Source: an uncultured Parabacteroides sp.
Lineage (GTDB): Bacteria > Bacteroidota > Bacteroidia > Bacteroidales > Tannerellaceae
Assembly (NCBI RefSeq): GCF_905196875.1
Contig: NZ_CAJJWO010000009.1
Coordinates: 1 to 64,000 of the forward strand
Length of the DNA: 64,000 nt
Direction: 5' to 3'
Shown: one piece after another, positions 43,974-53,382 of the stretch
Layout of the letters: each line of letters starts with the position of its first letter
Numbering within the stretch: the first letter of the stretch is position 1
Translations under genes and position numbers: made by a program
Notes under the pieces: model-generated
Seen by the model: the letters and a program-made list of their open reading frames with translations, nothing else
Databases searched by the model: none
Told to the model about the DNA's origin: nothing

Positions 43974-45674
43974 TTACAGAGAATAATCGATCACATCCTG
44001 ACCGATCATCAACTTTCCTTTTTTCTTTGTCCTGACAGCCGAAGAAGGGAGGCAAACAATCGTTGCCGCTTGATCGGCCTGTAAGCGAACAGCCACTTTT
44101 CCCTGACAATTTTTCCGGAGATACTGCTTCGACACCAGATCATACAGATCGACAGGTGCTTCGACATGCAGGTTCAAAGTAACAGTCTTGTCTTCAAAAT
44201 AAGGATTGAAGATTAAATAGGTCGGATATTTTCTGTCGGAATAGAAATCGGTGGCATTACAATCCAATTGAAGAATACCTTCCACATCGGTCGTGTCGAC
44301 AATAGCCGCCAGCATTCCTACCCAGGCCGAACCATACAGACAGATATCTGTCGCAGATGACATCGTTTTTACCTGGTCGCCTATCGCATAAGGACCTTCT
44401 TCAGCCAATAATCCCTGAAAAGGTTCGAAATGATTACCATGTTCCAGATCCTTCCTCAAACCTTCATAACATATTACATGTTGTGGGTCTCCCTGCCAGA
44501 TAGAACTCGACTGACGGTTACGTGGGTGTTCATCCGAATAAAACAAACGACATGCATTAGCCAGGTTCAAGACCCATTTACCGATTGTTGCAGAATAAGC
44601 CGGATTATATTTGACAATAGGAACGAGTGCTGCTGCCTGTGAGAAAGTATTCATGGCAAAAGCATACTGTTCTTCTTTCTTTTGCCCTACCAGTCCATGC
44701 ACATCATATTTATTCCAACGTTCACACATTACTCCCCACCCATCGCGATCGGAATTGTTTCCGTCAAAACACCAATTCAACATTTTCAACTCATCATAAT
44801 GGGTACCCAGTTCTGCATTCATTCTGACAGCCAGGTATGCACCATAAGGCATCATGATCTCATAAAAGGTTCCTTCCGCTTCCTGACGGTTCTGTAGAAA
44901 AGCCATACATTGACGAGCAGCATTCAAATACTTCTGATCACCGTATTTTATCCAGGAAATATATTGCAGCCATGCAAGTCCGGCTGCTGCATCGGGTTCA
45001 CGCCATACATTATTATGATACCCTTTACGGTTCTTAAAGTCAAATGCCGTAAAGTTAAAATCAGGGTATTCTCTTCCCCGGCTTAAATCATTGATTGCTT
45101 CGAGCCAGTTATCCACAGTTATCTTCATCGGCTCCTGCATTTCTTCTTTTGCCGGATATAAATCGACCAGCATGGAATAAGCCATTGCGGGCCATATCTC
45201 ATACCAGAAACTTTCACCGGCCTTCCTATTTAATCCGTTTAGAATAAGGTTTGTCCCGTTCTTCTTATTAAAGAACTGACGTATCATTGTCACATAATCT
45301 TCTCCCTGATAGTTACTTTTATCTATATTGAGCAAGCTCGCGCTAATCAGGGACCCCATTGTCGGCAACGATTCATAAGTATTTCCTCCCAAACGCCTTT
45401 TATCCACATAACTGGGAAGCCCGAATGTTCGGAAAGGGAAATTGACCCGTGAGTCATCCCACCAGATAAGAGGAAGGTTTTGCCCTTTAGCATTGAAATC
45501 ATAGAATAACTTATCCTGCTGTGTAGCAATCTCTTTCCAGTTTTTCATCTTATAAGGGGAAGGCATATTCGGCATATACTGCACAAGACGAATATCTTTT
45601 TGCTTCACCTGACTTTGAACGGATGTGCCGGTCGACAAGATTCCGGCCAATAAAATCAATACAATCTTTTTCAT
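43974..45674 (-). CDS. Unrecognised probable glycosidase, periplasmic paralogue (family X, copy 2)
   Basis: 566 residues with a cleavable signal peptide (MKKIVLILLAGILSTGTSVQSQ) and no lipobox, so probably periplasmic. Helical, aromatic-rich sequence suggests an (alpha/alpha)6-barrel enzyme. It is clearly homologous to the lipoprotein at 50391: shared blocks are MP-x-MP-xx-Y-x-M-xx-WKE, PLIW-x-DDSR-x-N, FYE-xxx-P-x-GAY, NA-x-x-GT-x-YD, GWG-xxxx-W-xx-YDV-x-GL, KY-x-P...IGKW-x-LN...ACRLFY, YEGLRK, AIGD and VEGILQLDCNATDFY. Conserved acids in DDSR, FYE and YDV are candidate catalytic residues. I do not recognise the family. Its place in a PUL with GH130 argues for action on an imported oligosaccharide. 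Confidence 0.75.
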   Translation of the reverse strand: MKKIVLILLAGILSTGTSVQSQVKQKDIRLVQYMPNMPSPYKMKNWKEIATQQDKLFYDFNAKGQNLPLIWWDDSRVNFPFRTFGLPSYVDKRRLGGNTYESLPTMGSLISASLLNIDKSNYQGEDYVTMIRQFFNKKNGTNLILNGLNRKAGESFWYEIWPAMAYSMLVDLYPAKEEMQEPMKITVDNWLEAINDLSRGREYPDFNFTAFDFKNRKGYHNNVWREPDAAAGLAWLQYISWIKYGDQKYLNAARQCMAFLQNRQEAEGTFYEIMMPYGAYLAVRMNAELGTHYDELKMLNWCFDGNNSDRDGWGVMCERWNKYDVHGLVGQKKEEQYAFAMNTFSQAAALVPIVKYNPAYSATIGKWVLNLANACRLFYSDEHPRNRQSSSIWQGDPQHVICYEGLRKDLEHGNHFEPFQGLLAEEGPYAIGDQVKTMSSATDICLYGSAWVGMLAAIVDTTDVEGILQLDCNATDFYSDRKYPTYLIFNPYFEDKTVTLNLHVEAPVDLYDLVSKQYLRKNCQGKVAVRLQADQAATIVCLPSSAVRTKKKGKLMIGQDVIDYSL

Positions 45675-45685
45675 GATTAGAAGGT

Positions 45686-45714
45686 TAAAAAAAGGGCGAA
45701 TATAATCCGCCCTT
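45686..45714 (-). terminator. Intrinsic terminator inside the PUL, between susD and family X copy 2
   Basis: Minus strand: AAGGGCG (45714-45708) pairs with CGCCCTT (45698-45692), followed by TTTTTTT. It lies 17 nt after the susD stop and 12 nt before the family X start, so transcription of the last gene is reduced or needs read-through. Confidence 0.85.
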
Positions 45715-45730
45715 CTATTTATAATTAGAT

Positions 45731-47284
45731 TTAATATCCCGGATTTTGTGAAAGAACATTCTGACTCTTATCTCTTTCCCCTTGTGGTATCGGTAAGAGA
45801 TAGTCTCTTGAATCCTGGAAGTTCGCACCTTTGTCCGTACTGTACTTGGCAGCATATCCGCGCATAACCTCTCCGAAACGTTTCTGCCTCATCAGGTCAT
45901 CACGTCGCCATCCTTCCATTGCCAACTCACAACGGCGTTCATGCCAGATAATCTCTTTCAGCTTTTCTTTGTTGGTCTCCGTAATATCCGGCAGAGAGGA
46001 TGATGTAACAGCCGGTACGTAAGCCTGTTTATCTCTACGAGGGTCCAAAGGATTCGTTTCACGGGCTCTTCTTCTTACATCGTTCAGGTAAGTCAATGCC
46101 TGCATCGATTTGCCATTTTCATTCAAAACTTCGGCATACATTAAAAGAACATCCGAATAACGGATCAACCGGATATTGTAACTGATCATCCACACATCAA
46201 ATCCTGTTTTCTCAACCATAGGAACAGTCATCTTATAGTCGTGATATCCGCTCTGTGATTCCGCATTATCCTGATCTTCCGTATCGCCCACATAGCGGTC
46301 ACCGGTTTGAGTAAAGACATAAGTAATACGAGGATCATCTGCATCGAATGCATCATAGAGGTCTTGTGTCGGAACATGGAAACCATATCCCTGATAACCG
46401 CTTACACGACGGCTGGTGAAGAAATGAGGAACATTTGTCCCGGTAGCAATCGTCTTGTCATATACCTTGTTAGATATCTCAAATACAGATTCCGTACCAT
46501 TTTCATACTCCTGGCGCCAATTCATTCCATAATCTGAAAGCAGGCTATAATCCTTATCTACCTCGACAATATCATGCAATACAGCTTCTGCCAAACTAAA
46601 ATCACCTTTAAACATATAAGTCTTTGCAAGCATAGTCTTAGCAAAACCACGCGTCACCCGATAAGCATCTTCCGCCCCATAAAATCCCTTTGCTGGAAGT
46701 TCAGATGCTGCATTCAGGTCCTCGATAATAAATTCGTATACTTTTTCTACCGAAGAACGGGGAACCATCAAAATTTCAGCGGGCAGCATAGGTTCTGTCA
46801 ACAAAGGGACTTCACCAAATGTAGTGACAAGGCAATAATAACCAAATGCTCTCAATGCTTTCGCCTCATTTGCATAACGAGTCAACGTCTCTTTGTCACC
46901 TATTGCATTCGGGGCATAATAAATAACATCGTTACAGCGATTAATCAACCTATATAAAATTTCCCAGCGGCGACCTACTTCGCCATTGGTTGTATAAACC
47001 GTAAAATTCGCCAGATCGCGTACTTCACCACGGTCACCGTCACCACCGCCACCTTTTAATGCATCATCAGTTGTACAATCTCCTATAAAATAATGATTCA
47101 ATGCATATTCGTTCCAGGTTGTGCGCAATTGCAGGTAAGCCCCGGTCAACGCCTGTTCAATATCACTTTCTTTCTGGTAATAATTATCACTTGTCGTTTT
47201 ACCATAACTTGGTTCATCAAGAGAGCAGCTGTATAATCCTAACCCTACTAGTGCCCAACAGATTATTAATATTATTTTTTTCAT
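45731..47284 (-). CDS. SusD-like lipoprotein of the HTCS-linked PUL
   Basis: 517 residues from the ATG at 47284 (MKKIILIICWALVGLGLYSC, lipobox LYSC); the frame is open farther upstream but that part lies in the susC tail. SusD features: YYQKESDIEQALTGAYLQL, RWEILYRLINRCNDVIYYA, EAKALRAFGYYCLVTTFGEVPLLTEP, and C-terminal LKEIIWHERRCELAMEGWRRDDLMRQKRFG. Surface lid for the SusC at 47307, whose stop is 22 bp upstream. Followed by a terminator. Confidence 0.95.
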   Translation of the reverse strand: MKKIILIICWALVGLGLYSCSLDEPSYGKTTSDNYYQKESDIEQALTGAYLQLRTTWNEYALNHYFIGDCTTDDALKGGGGDGDRGEVRDLANFTVYTTNGEVGRRWEILYRLINRCNDVIYYAPNAIGDKETLTRYANEAKALRAFGYYCLVTTFGEVPLLTEPMLPAEILMVPRSSVEKVYEFIIEDLNAASELPAKGFYGAEDAYRVTRGFAKTMLAKTYMFKGDFSLAEAVLHDIVEVDKDYSLLSDYGMNWRQEYENGTESVFEISNKVYDKTIATGTNVPHFFTSRRVSGYQGYGFHVPTQDLYDAFDADDPRITYVFTQTGDRYVGDTEDQDNAESQSGYHDYKMTVPMVEKTGFDVWMISYNIRLIRYSDVLLMYAEVLNENGKSMQALTYLNDVRRRARETNPLDPRRDKQAYVPAVTSSSLPDITETNKEKLKEIIWHERRCELAMEGWRRDDLMRQKRFGEVMRGYAAKYSTDKGANFQDSRDYLLPIPQGERDKSQNVLSQNPGY

Positions 47285-47306
47285 ACTTTTTTCTTTTAGC
47301 ATAGAT

Positions 47307-50300
47307 TTAAAACTGTAAATTAACTCCGAAAGTAAAAGTTCTCGAAGAAGGATAGCGGGTTGCGTCAACTCCCATATTCAAAGGACTGTTAATTCCTAAC
47401 TCAGGATCAAGACCGGAATAACCAGTCAGAGTAAACACATTCTGTCCGCTTACATAAAACCGGCAACTGGAAAATAATTTTGTTTTCTGACAAACAGCAG
47501 CCGGTATCGTATAACCGATTTGCATATTCTGCAGACGTAAATAAGAACCGTCTTCCACATAGAAAGAAGAACCTCTCATATTATTATTGGAACTTGAATT
47601 GGTTATACGCGGATAGACAGCACCGAAGTCCCCATCTTTGGTCCATGCCTGCGTATAAGCATCAGCCAATGCATTCTGACGTCCTGCTGAAGCCAGGTTT
47701 CCTTTCGCTACATTCCAAATGTCGTTACCGATGGTTCCCTGAAATGCCATACTGATATCGAAGTTCCTGTAGCTGAATCCTAAATTAAAACCATAAATCA
47801 AATCCGGGTTCGGGTCACCGATGAATGTGCGGTCATCATCATCATTCAATGCACCGGACTCTCCCAGTTTGGCAAATTTGAAATCACCGGGTTGTGCATT
47901 AGGCTGTATCTTCGTTCCATTCTTATCGACATAATTATCGATCTCCGCCTGATTTTGGAATATACCAATCTGTTTATATCCCCAGAAACGTCCGATCGGA
48001 CCACCGACATACGTACGGCTGACATCTCCACTTAAATAATCGGATGTCAGTTTAGTCACTTCGGTTTTATAAGTAGACATGTTTAAACCGACATTATAAT
48101 GGAAGTCATTACCTATCTGGTTACGGTAATTGAGTACTAACTCCAAACCTTTATTTTTCAAGTCTCCAGCATTAAAGAACGGGCTATTGGGAAATCCCCC
48201 GAAAGAAGGAATAGGCATATTCAGCAACATATCTTTAGTCTGTTTCACATAAAAGTCCAGACTCATATCCAAGCTATTTCCGAAGAACGACATATCCAGG
48301 CCGATATTGGTTTGCTGACTGGTTTCCCATTTGATATCCTTATTTCCAACATAGGTCGGAACATACCCCTGCGCATAACCATTACCAAAATACCATTGCA
48401 TTTCGTCGTTCGTCCCAATCAGGGTCAACGGTGCATCCCTGTCGATGCGCTGGTTACCGTTCTGCCCCCAACCTACACGTACCTTAAGGTTAGAAATCGT
48501 GTTTTCAATATTCAAATTCTTGAAAAAAGTTTCATTATTGACTCTCCATCCCAACGATACCGACGGAAAATATCCCCAGCGGTTACTACTTGCAAATCTG
48601 GAAGAACCATCAGCACGGAAATTCACCGTAGCCAGGTATCTGTCATCGTAAACATAATTGATACGTCCCAAATAAGACAGCATGGAAGATGTTATTTTAT
48701 TACCAGAAGTTTTATCACCCAATGTCTGTGCATCCAGAATATGATAAATATCATCATTACCCAATGCATTTCTTTTGAAAGCATTGATGCTTTCCGCACT
48801 ATTTTTCTCATACGTCATTGCCACCAAAGCGTCAAATTTACTTTTTCCCACACTGGCATTATAGTTAAGCCGCTGTTCAACCTGATAATTGAACGTCAAG
48901 GAACTGTTATTATTCAACTGGGTCTCGGTACTGTATTTACTTTCTTTGTTTGCCAGATTATCGTCAGAGAAGATAGATGAATAAACCGGACGAAAATCCT
49001 TGAAGGTGTCATGATATCTTTCAAAACTATATTGTACACGATAACTCAATCCTTTTAATAATTTCACCTGTGCAAATACATTTCCAAATGCATTAAATAT
49101 ATCATTATATCTGTCAGGAAGTTCAAGCATGGCAACCGGATTCGGATCATAAGACCATTCCGTAGGAGCATACTTGTTATATTCGTAATTTTCCGAAAGT
49201 GGATCTACCAATGGATTTATAACTGGGGTAAAAGGGTCGGCTTTCTGGATGAAATCGAACGAAGGAATTGCGCCTGCATCCCGTTTCTTAATCTTTGCAA
49301 GATTAACATTCGCACCTACCGTAATAAAATCATTAATATCGTATTCCTGATTCAGCTTCAATGAAAGTCTTTTAAATTCAGTAGTAATAAGAGCACCTTG
49401 ATCGTCCACATATCCCAGGCTAAGAGATGACCTGGACTTATCGGTACCTTTACGGATACTCAAATTATAATTCTGATTAAAAGCCGTACGGGTAACTTCA
49501 TCCCACCAGTTTGTATTATACCCCTTTTTATATTGGTTGGTAAACAGGTTTTTCATAGAAGACTGGAAACTTTCATCATTCTTATAAGCTTCCATAATGA
49601 AGTTATAGTACTGATCGCTATTCATCATATTCAGAGCCTTATAACTGTTTTTAATGCCGACATAAGCATCCAGTGTGACGATTGTCTCACCTTTCACGCC
49701 TCCCTTGGTCGTTATTAATATTACCCCGTTCGAACCTCTTGAGCCATAGATAGCACAGGCAGAGGCATCTTTCAATACTTCCATCCGTTCAATATCGGAA
49801 GGATTCAGGCTGCTTATGTTATCCATAAACTGTCCATCAACAACATATAACGGGTTGTTATCATTGACAGTACCTAATCCCCTGACGCGAATTACTGCGT
49901 CAGATCCCGGTTGCCCGGAACTGGCTGCAACAAATACACCGGCTGCTTTACCTGTCAATAATTCGGAAGCATTGGAAACAGCATAGTTCTTAATATCTTT
50001 GCTGTTAATAGATACCAGCGATCCGGTAAGGTCGCTTTTTTTCTGAGTACCATAACCAATAACAACCACCTCGTCCAACTTATTGTCGGATATAAGATTG
50101 ACATTATAGACTCCACCCTTTGCAATATTTAACGTCTCTGTTTGATAACCTACATAAGAGAATGAGACCTGATTTGAAGAGATTGTAAAAGCATATTTCC
50201 CATCAATATCAGTTACGCTACCATTCGTCGTCCCTACCTCGAGAACAGTAACCCCGATCAAAGCTTCGCCGGTATTACTATCGTATACCGTACCTGAGAT

Positions 50301-50375
50301 ATTCTTTGTTTGCTGTGCAAAAGCATCTAAGCTAAACAAAAGAATAAAAGCTAATAATAATAAATGTTTGCTCAT
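47307..50375 (-). CDS. SusC-like TonB-dependent transporter of the HTCS-linked PUL
   Basis: 1022 residues. Signal peptide MSKHLLLLAFILLFSLDAFAQQ, then directly a carboxypeptidase-regulatory-like domain (ISGTVYDSNTGEALIGVTVLEVGTTNGSV, split here as family motif), TonB-box-like VVVIGYGTQKK, plug (ASELLTGKAAGVFVAASSGQPGSDA, IRVRGLGTVNDNNPLYVVDG, ACAIYGSRGSNGVILITTKGG) and barrel ending TFTFGVNLQF. No STN domain, in contrast to the SusC at 34922, matching control by a hybrid two-component regulator rather than FecR. Imports oligosaccharide together with the SusD encoded next. Confidence 0.95.
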   Translation of the reverse strand: MSKHLLLLAFILLFSLDAFAQQTKNISGTVYDSNTGEALIGVTVLEVGTTNGSVTDIDGKYAFTISSNQVSFSYVGYQTETLNIAKGGVYNVNLISDNKLDEVVVIGYGTQKKSDLTGSLVSINSKDIKNYAVSNASELLTGKAAGVFVAASSGQPGSDAVIRVRGLGTVNDNNPLYVVDGQFMDNISSLNPSDIERMEVLKDASACAIYGSRGSNGVILITTKGGVKGETIVTLDAYVGIKNSYKALNMMNSDQYYNFIMEAYKNDESFQSSMKNLFTNQYKKGYNTNWWDEVTRTAFNQNYNLSIRKGTDKSRSSLSLGYVDDQGALITTEFKRLSLKLNQEYDINDFITVGANVNLAKIKKRDAGAIPSFDFIQKADPFTPVINPLVDPLSENYEYNKYAPTEWSYDPNPVAMLELPDRYNDIFNAFGNVFAQVKLLKGLSYRVQYSFERYHDTFKDFRPVYSSIFSDDNLANKESKYSTETQLNNNSSLTFNYQVEQRLNYNASVGKSKFDALVAMTYEKNSAESINAFKRNALGNDDIYHILDAQTLGDKTSGNKITSSMLSYLGRINYVYDDRYLATVNFRADGSSRFASSNRWGYFPSVSLGWRVNNETFFKNLNIENTISNLKVRVGWGQNGNQRIDRDAPLTLIGTNDEMQWYFGNGYAQGYVPTYVGNKDIKWETSQQTNIGLDMSFFGNSLDMSLDFYVKQTKDMLLNMPIPSFGGFPNSPFFNAGDLKNKGLELVLNYRNQIGNDFHYNVGLNMSTYKTEVTKLTSDYLSGDVSRTYVGGPIGRFWGYKQIGIFQNQAEIDNYVDKNGTKIQPNAQPGDFKFAKLGESGALNDDDDRTFIGDPNPDLIYGFNLGFSYRNFDISMAFQGTIGNDIWNVAKGNLASAGRQNALADAYTQAWTKDGDFGAVYPRITNSSSNNNMRGSSFYVEDGSYLRLQNMQIGYTIPAAVCQKTKLFSSCRFYVSGQNVFTLTGYSGLDPELGINSPLNMGVDATRYPSSRTFTFGVNLQF

Positions 50376-50390
50376 AATAAATTAGTTAGA

Positions 50391-52124
50391 TTAATTATAT
50401 GAAATGATATTTTGTTTATTGGCAATAATTTTACCATCTGTTAAACTCAAAGTTGTTCCCACCGGCAACTCCACGATAATCCTGGCCTCTTTGCCGGGAA
50501 TGTCAAAAGAGCCTGTTGTCTTTACGTTTTTCGCTACGTATTCTTTTGCTATAATATCAAATAAATCACATGCTTGTGAAGACGTATAATGAATAGATTC
50601 AGACTCTCCATAAGGATTATAATAAAGATAGACCGGATAAGGCTTTTCCGTATAGAAATCTGTTGCATTACAATCCAATTGCAGAATACCTTCTACATTC
50701 GTCGTATTGACAATAGCTCCAAGTATACCGACGGGGGAAGAACTATACACACTGAACATGCTCTCCGTCGGATTACCTTCAATCCATTTAGGGCCATCAC
50801 CGATCGCAACAGGGCTCACACCTTTTAATTCTTCTTTCCCGTAATCATCCTTTTTACGCAACCCTTCATAGGATACATTATTGTTCGTTATATCCTTCAA
50901 CTCAGGTGCCCACTGATGCTTTTCATCGATATTACCCGGATAGAACAAGCGACAGGCACTGGCATTATTCAACATCCATTTACCTATGGCCTTTGCAAAC
51001 TGAGGTTGGTATTTGACCATCGGGATAAAAGGCCATGCCGGTTTGATACTATTCATAAAGAAAGCATATCCACCTCCGTCGGTTATACTGCCTTGTAAAC
51101 CGCTAACATCATAATCACCCCATTTTCCGACTATAATCCCCCAGCCGGTTCTGCCGGTCAGGCTCTGGCAACCATCAAACACCCAGTCCAGTAATCGATG
51201 TACATCATAATTCGTTCCTTCGGTTGCATTCAAGCAGGCAGCCGTATAAGCCCCCAGAGGTAAAAGTGCCTCATAAAAACGGCTCTCTTTCTGAGATAAC
51301 AACGCTTCAACAGCACTTTTACAATGCTTCAAATAACGTGGATCTCCAAATTTATGATAAGCACACAATAATACATAGGCATGGCCACCGGCCGCATCCT
51401 GTTGTAACGGGATATTATTTACCATCCCTTTCATCTGTGCGTAATCAAAATAGGAATAGTCATAGTTGCCATTTAAGACAGAGTCAGCCTTGACAAATTG
51501 TTCGGCAATGCTCCTTTGTATCTCTTCTGCACCCTCTACTCCCGGGAAAACATCACATACCGCATAATAAAGTGCATTGGGAAGAATATCATACCACCAG
51601 TCGCGACCATATCCTCCACCTAATAAGGCGACAGATGGGTTCGTATTATTCATAATTATATTCCAGCCATTATCCGAGTTGAAATAATTCTGTACCATTT
51701 TTACATAATTATATCCTCCCTGATTGGTTTTGTCGATGCCAACCAGGCCGGCACCCAGGATCGCTGCCAGAGAATTCAGGCTTTCATGAAATTCCCCGTT
51801 ATTTGCATTTTTTCCCTGACGAATATCTTTTATGGCAGTATACAAGCCAAAAGTCGTCTGGTCTATATTCCTACGACTATCATCCAGCCAGATCAGAGGA
51901 CCGACCGCACTCTTATTATCCCAATCAAAAATAAATTGGTCATAACTTTTTGCTTTTTCTTTCCAGTCTAACATTTGATAACTCTCCGGCATGTCAGGCA
52001 TAGCCTCCACCCTGCTGATAGGAGTTTGTACAACCTTCTCTCCGAAAGCCTCTTCTTTTTCAGAACAAGAAGCCAGGAGACAACAGCAAATAAGTGTCCA
52101 AACACTTTTATTCATTACTTTCAT
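50391..52124 (-). CDS. Unrecognised probable glycosidase, surface lipoprotein paralogue (family X, copy 1)
   Basis: About 577 residues from ATG 52124 (52115 also possible). Lipobox LLASC followed by SEKEE; an acidic/charged run just after the Cys matches the Bacteroidetes lipoprotein export signal, so surface exposure is likely. The body is homologous throughout to the protein at 43974: PLIWLDDSRRN, FYEALLPLGAY, GTNYDVHRLLDWVFDG, GWG...YDVSGLQG, IGKWMLNNASACRLFY, YEGLRK, VEGILQLDCNATDFY. No known glycosidase motif is recognised. The start overlaps the end of the MFS gene, indicating translational coupling. As the only secreted enzyme candidates of this PUL, the pair presumably degrade its target outside (this one) and in the periplasm (the other). 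Confidence 0.75.
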   Translation of the reverse strand: MKVMNKSVWTLICCCLLASCSEKEEAFGEKVVQTPISRVEAMPDMPESYQMLDWKEKAKSYDQFIFDWDNKSAVGPLIWLDDSRRNIDQTTFGLYTAIKDIRQGKNANNGEFHESLNSLAAILGAGLVGIDKTNQGGYNYVKMVQNYFNSDNGWNIIMNNTNPSVALLGGGYGRDWWYDILPNALYYAVCDVFPGVEGAEEIQRSIAEQFVKADSVLNGNYDYSYFDYAQMKGMVNNIPLQQDAAGGHAYVLLCAYHKFGDPRYLKHCKSAVEALLSQKESRFYEALLPLGAYTAACLNATEGTNYDVHRLLDWVFDGCQSLTGRTGWGIIVGKWGDYDVSGLQGSITDGGGYAFFMNSIKPAWPFIPMVKYQPQFAKAIGKWMLNNASACRLFYPGNIDEKHQWAPELKDITNNNVSYEGLRKKDDYGKEELKGVSPVAIGDGPKWIEGNPTESMFSVYSSSPVGILGAIVNTTNVEGILQLDCNATDFYTEKPYPVYLYYNPYGESESIHYTSSQACDLFDIIAKEYVAKNVKTTGSFDIPGKEARIIVELPVGTTLSLTDGKIIANKQNIISYN

Positions 52125-53370
52125 GTTCAACAGCATTAGTTTGATTAGTTATATTTTTAGCTAACGGATACGCCAATAATTGCAATCCGGCAACGATTAT
52201 CAGTGCATATTTCAATGCAAAATCCTGAGAGACGCAATAAGCCAGGAAAATAAACAATAACAATCCGAAGGCTCTTCCGAAAAATAATCCGAATTCATGG
52301 CTCAAAATATAAGCATATTCATTGCGGTTTTCAATTTTAGCCACAGCATCGATAGTTTTCATCATGATCGGGAAGTAAGCCAGGTCAAACAGAGGCTGGA
52401 ATATAACTTTACAGAGCACGAACAAAATGACTCCCATTGCAGAAAAAAGTATGCCGTTGCATAATGTCCCAACAACGAAAATAAGTAATCCCCCTACAAA
52501 GATCTTCAGACGATCCTGCGGACGGGCTATACGTCCCAATACATAAACCAATATAGCCGTCAATGCACCGCTGACCCCTTGAATTAAACCCAACGCGCCT
52601 TCATTCCCAACCAGCTTCAGGACAAGGATGGCAGGTGCCGTAACCAGAAAACCTTGCACCATCCCTTTCAGTGCCGCCAACCAAAGCATCTTTCTCCAAA
52701 GAATATTAAAACGGAAATAAAGGAAATTTGTTTCTTTCGGCTTCTCAAATTTTCCTTTCCATAGTACCATACAGGCCAGAATGGTAATGAAAACCACTAC
52801 GATCGTCACTACCCGGTAGGATGCATTGACATCAAATAAAAAGCCCAGAATTTCTTTTCCGTCGATCTGGCTGATAAAAGCCCCGATGATTAACGGGACA
52901 CCGATAGAAGTTATAGAGAAAAAGAACGATTCCAGTCCGAAGAAATAATTCCGGTTATCGTCATTGGTATTATAAAGGGCTAGTAAATAACGGTTAGTCC
53001 AGAAAAATCCGGAAGCTGCTCCCATAAAAAATCCAGCCAGTCCCAGTTCTAAAAATCCAAGCGAACGGATGGCCATCATCCCGAACATCGAGATACCGCT
53101 GACAAGGATACCGACGGAATAAAGCGTCTTTATACTATATTTCTTCAGGAGAAAACCGTTGACCAGAGAAGTTACAACAATACCGATATACATTGCCAGT
53201 TGATAGAAAGCAACCATTACCGGATCGCTGGTGTTCCTCATGATATATGCACCGACAAAAATCTCGACTACCGGTAAGACCAGTGCATAAAGCATATTGG
53301 TCATCAACAGTGTCCGCATGTTAGGTGCCTGTTGCTTGAAGAACAGATATTCTTTTTTCAGTTTATTCAT
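52108..53370 (-). CDS. MFS transporter, inner membrane
   Basis: 420 residues with about 12 hydrophobic spans (TLLMTNMLYALVLPVVEIFVGAY, VAFYQLAMYIGIVVTSLVNGFLL, LGFLELGLAGFFMGAASGFFW, VVTIVVVFITILACMVLW and so on). A major-facilitator-type layout with a cytoplasmic loop near residue 210 (KFEKPKETNF). Encoded 12 bp after GH130 and overlapping the next gene. In PULs of this kind the MFS protein takes the final di- or oligosaccharide into the cytoplasm, here for the GH130 enzyme. Substrate is inferred from neighbours, not from the sequence. Confidence 0.85.
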   Translation of the reverse strand: MNKLKKEYLFFKQQAPNMRTLLMTNMLYALVLPVVEIFVGAYIMRNTSDPVMVAFYQLAMYIGIVVTSLVNGFLLKKYSIKTLYSVGILVSGISMFGMMAIRSLGFLELGLAGFFMGAASGFFWTNRYLLALYNTNDDNRNYFFGLESFFFSITSIGVPLIIGAFISQIDGKEILGFLFDVNASYRVVTIVVVFITILACMVLWKGKFEKPKETNFLYFRFNILWRKMLWLAALKGMVQGFLVTAPAILVLKLVGNEGALGLIQGVSGALTAILVYVLGRIARPQDRLKIFVGGLLIFVVGTLCNGILFSAMGVILFVLCKVIFQPLFDLAYFPIMMKTIDAVAKIENRNEYAYILSHEFGLFFGRAFGLLLFIFLAYCVSQDFALKYALIIVAGLQLLAYPLAKNITNQTNAVEHESNE

Positions 53371-53382
53371 TTCAGGCCGGAT

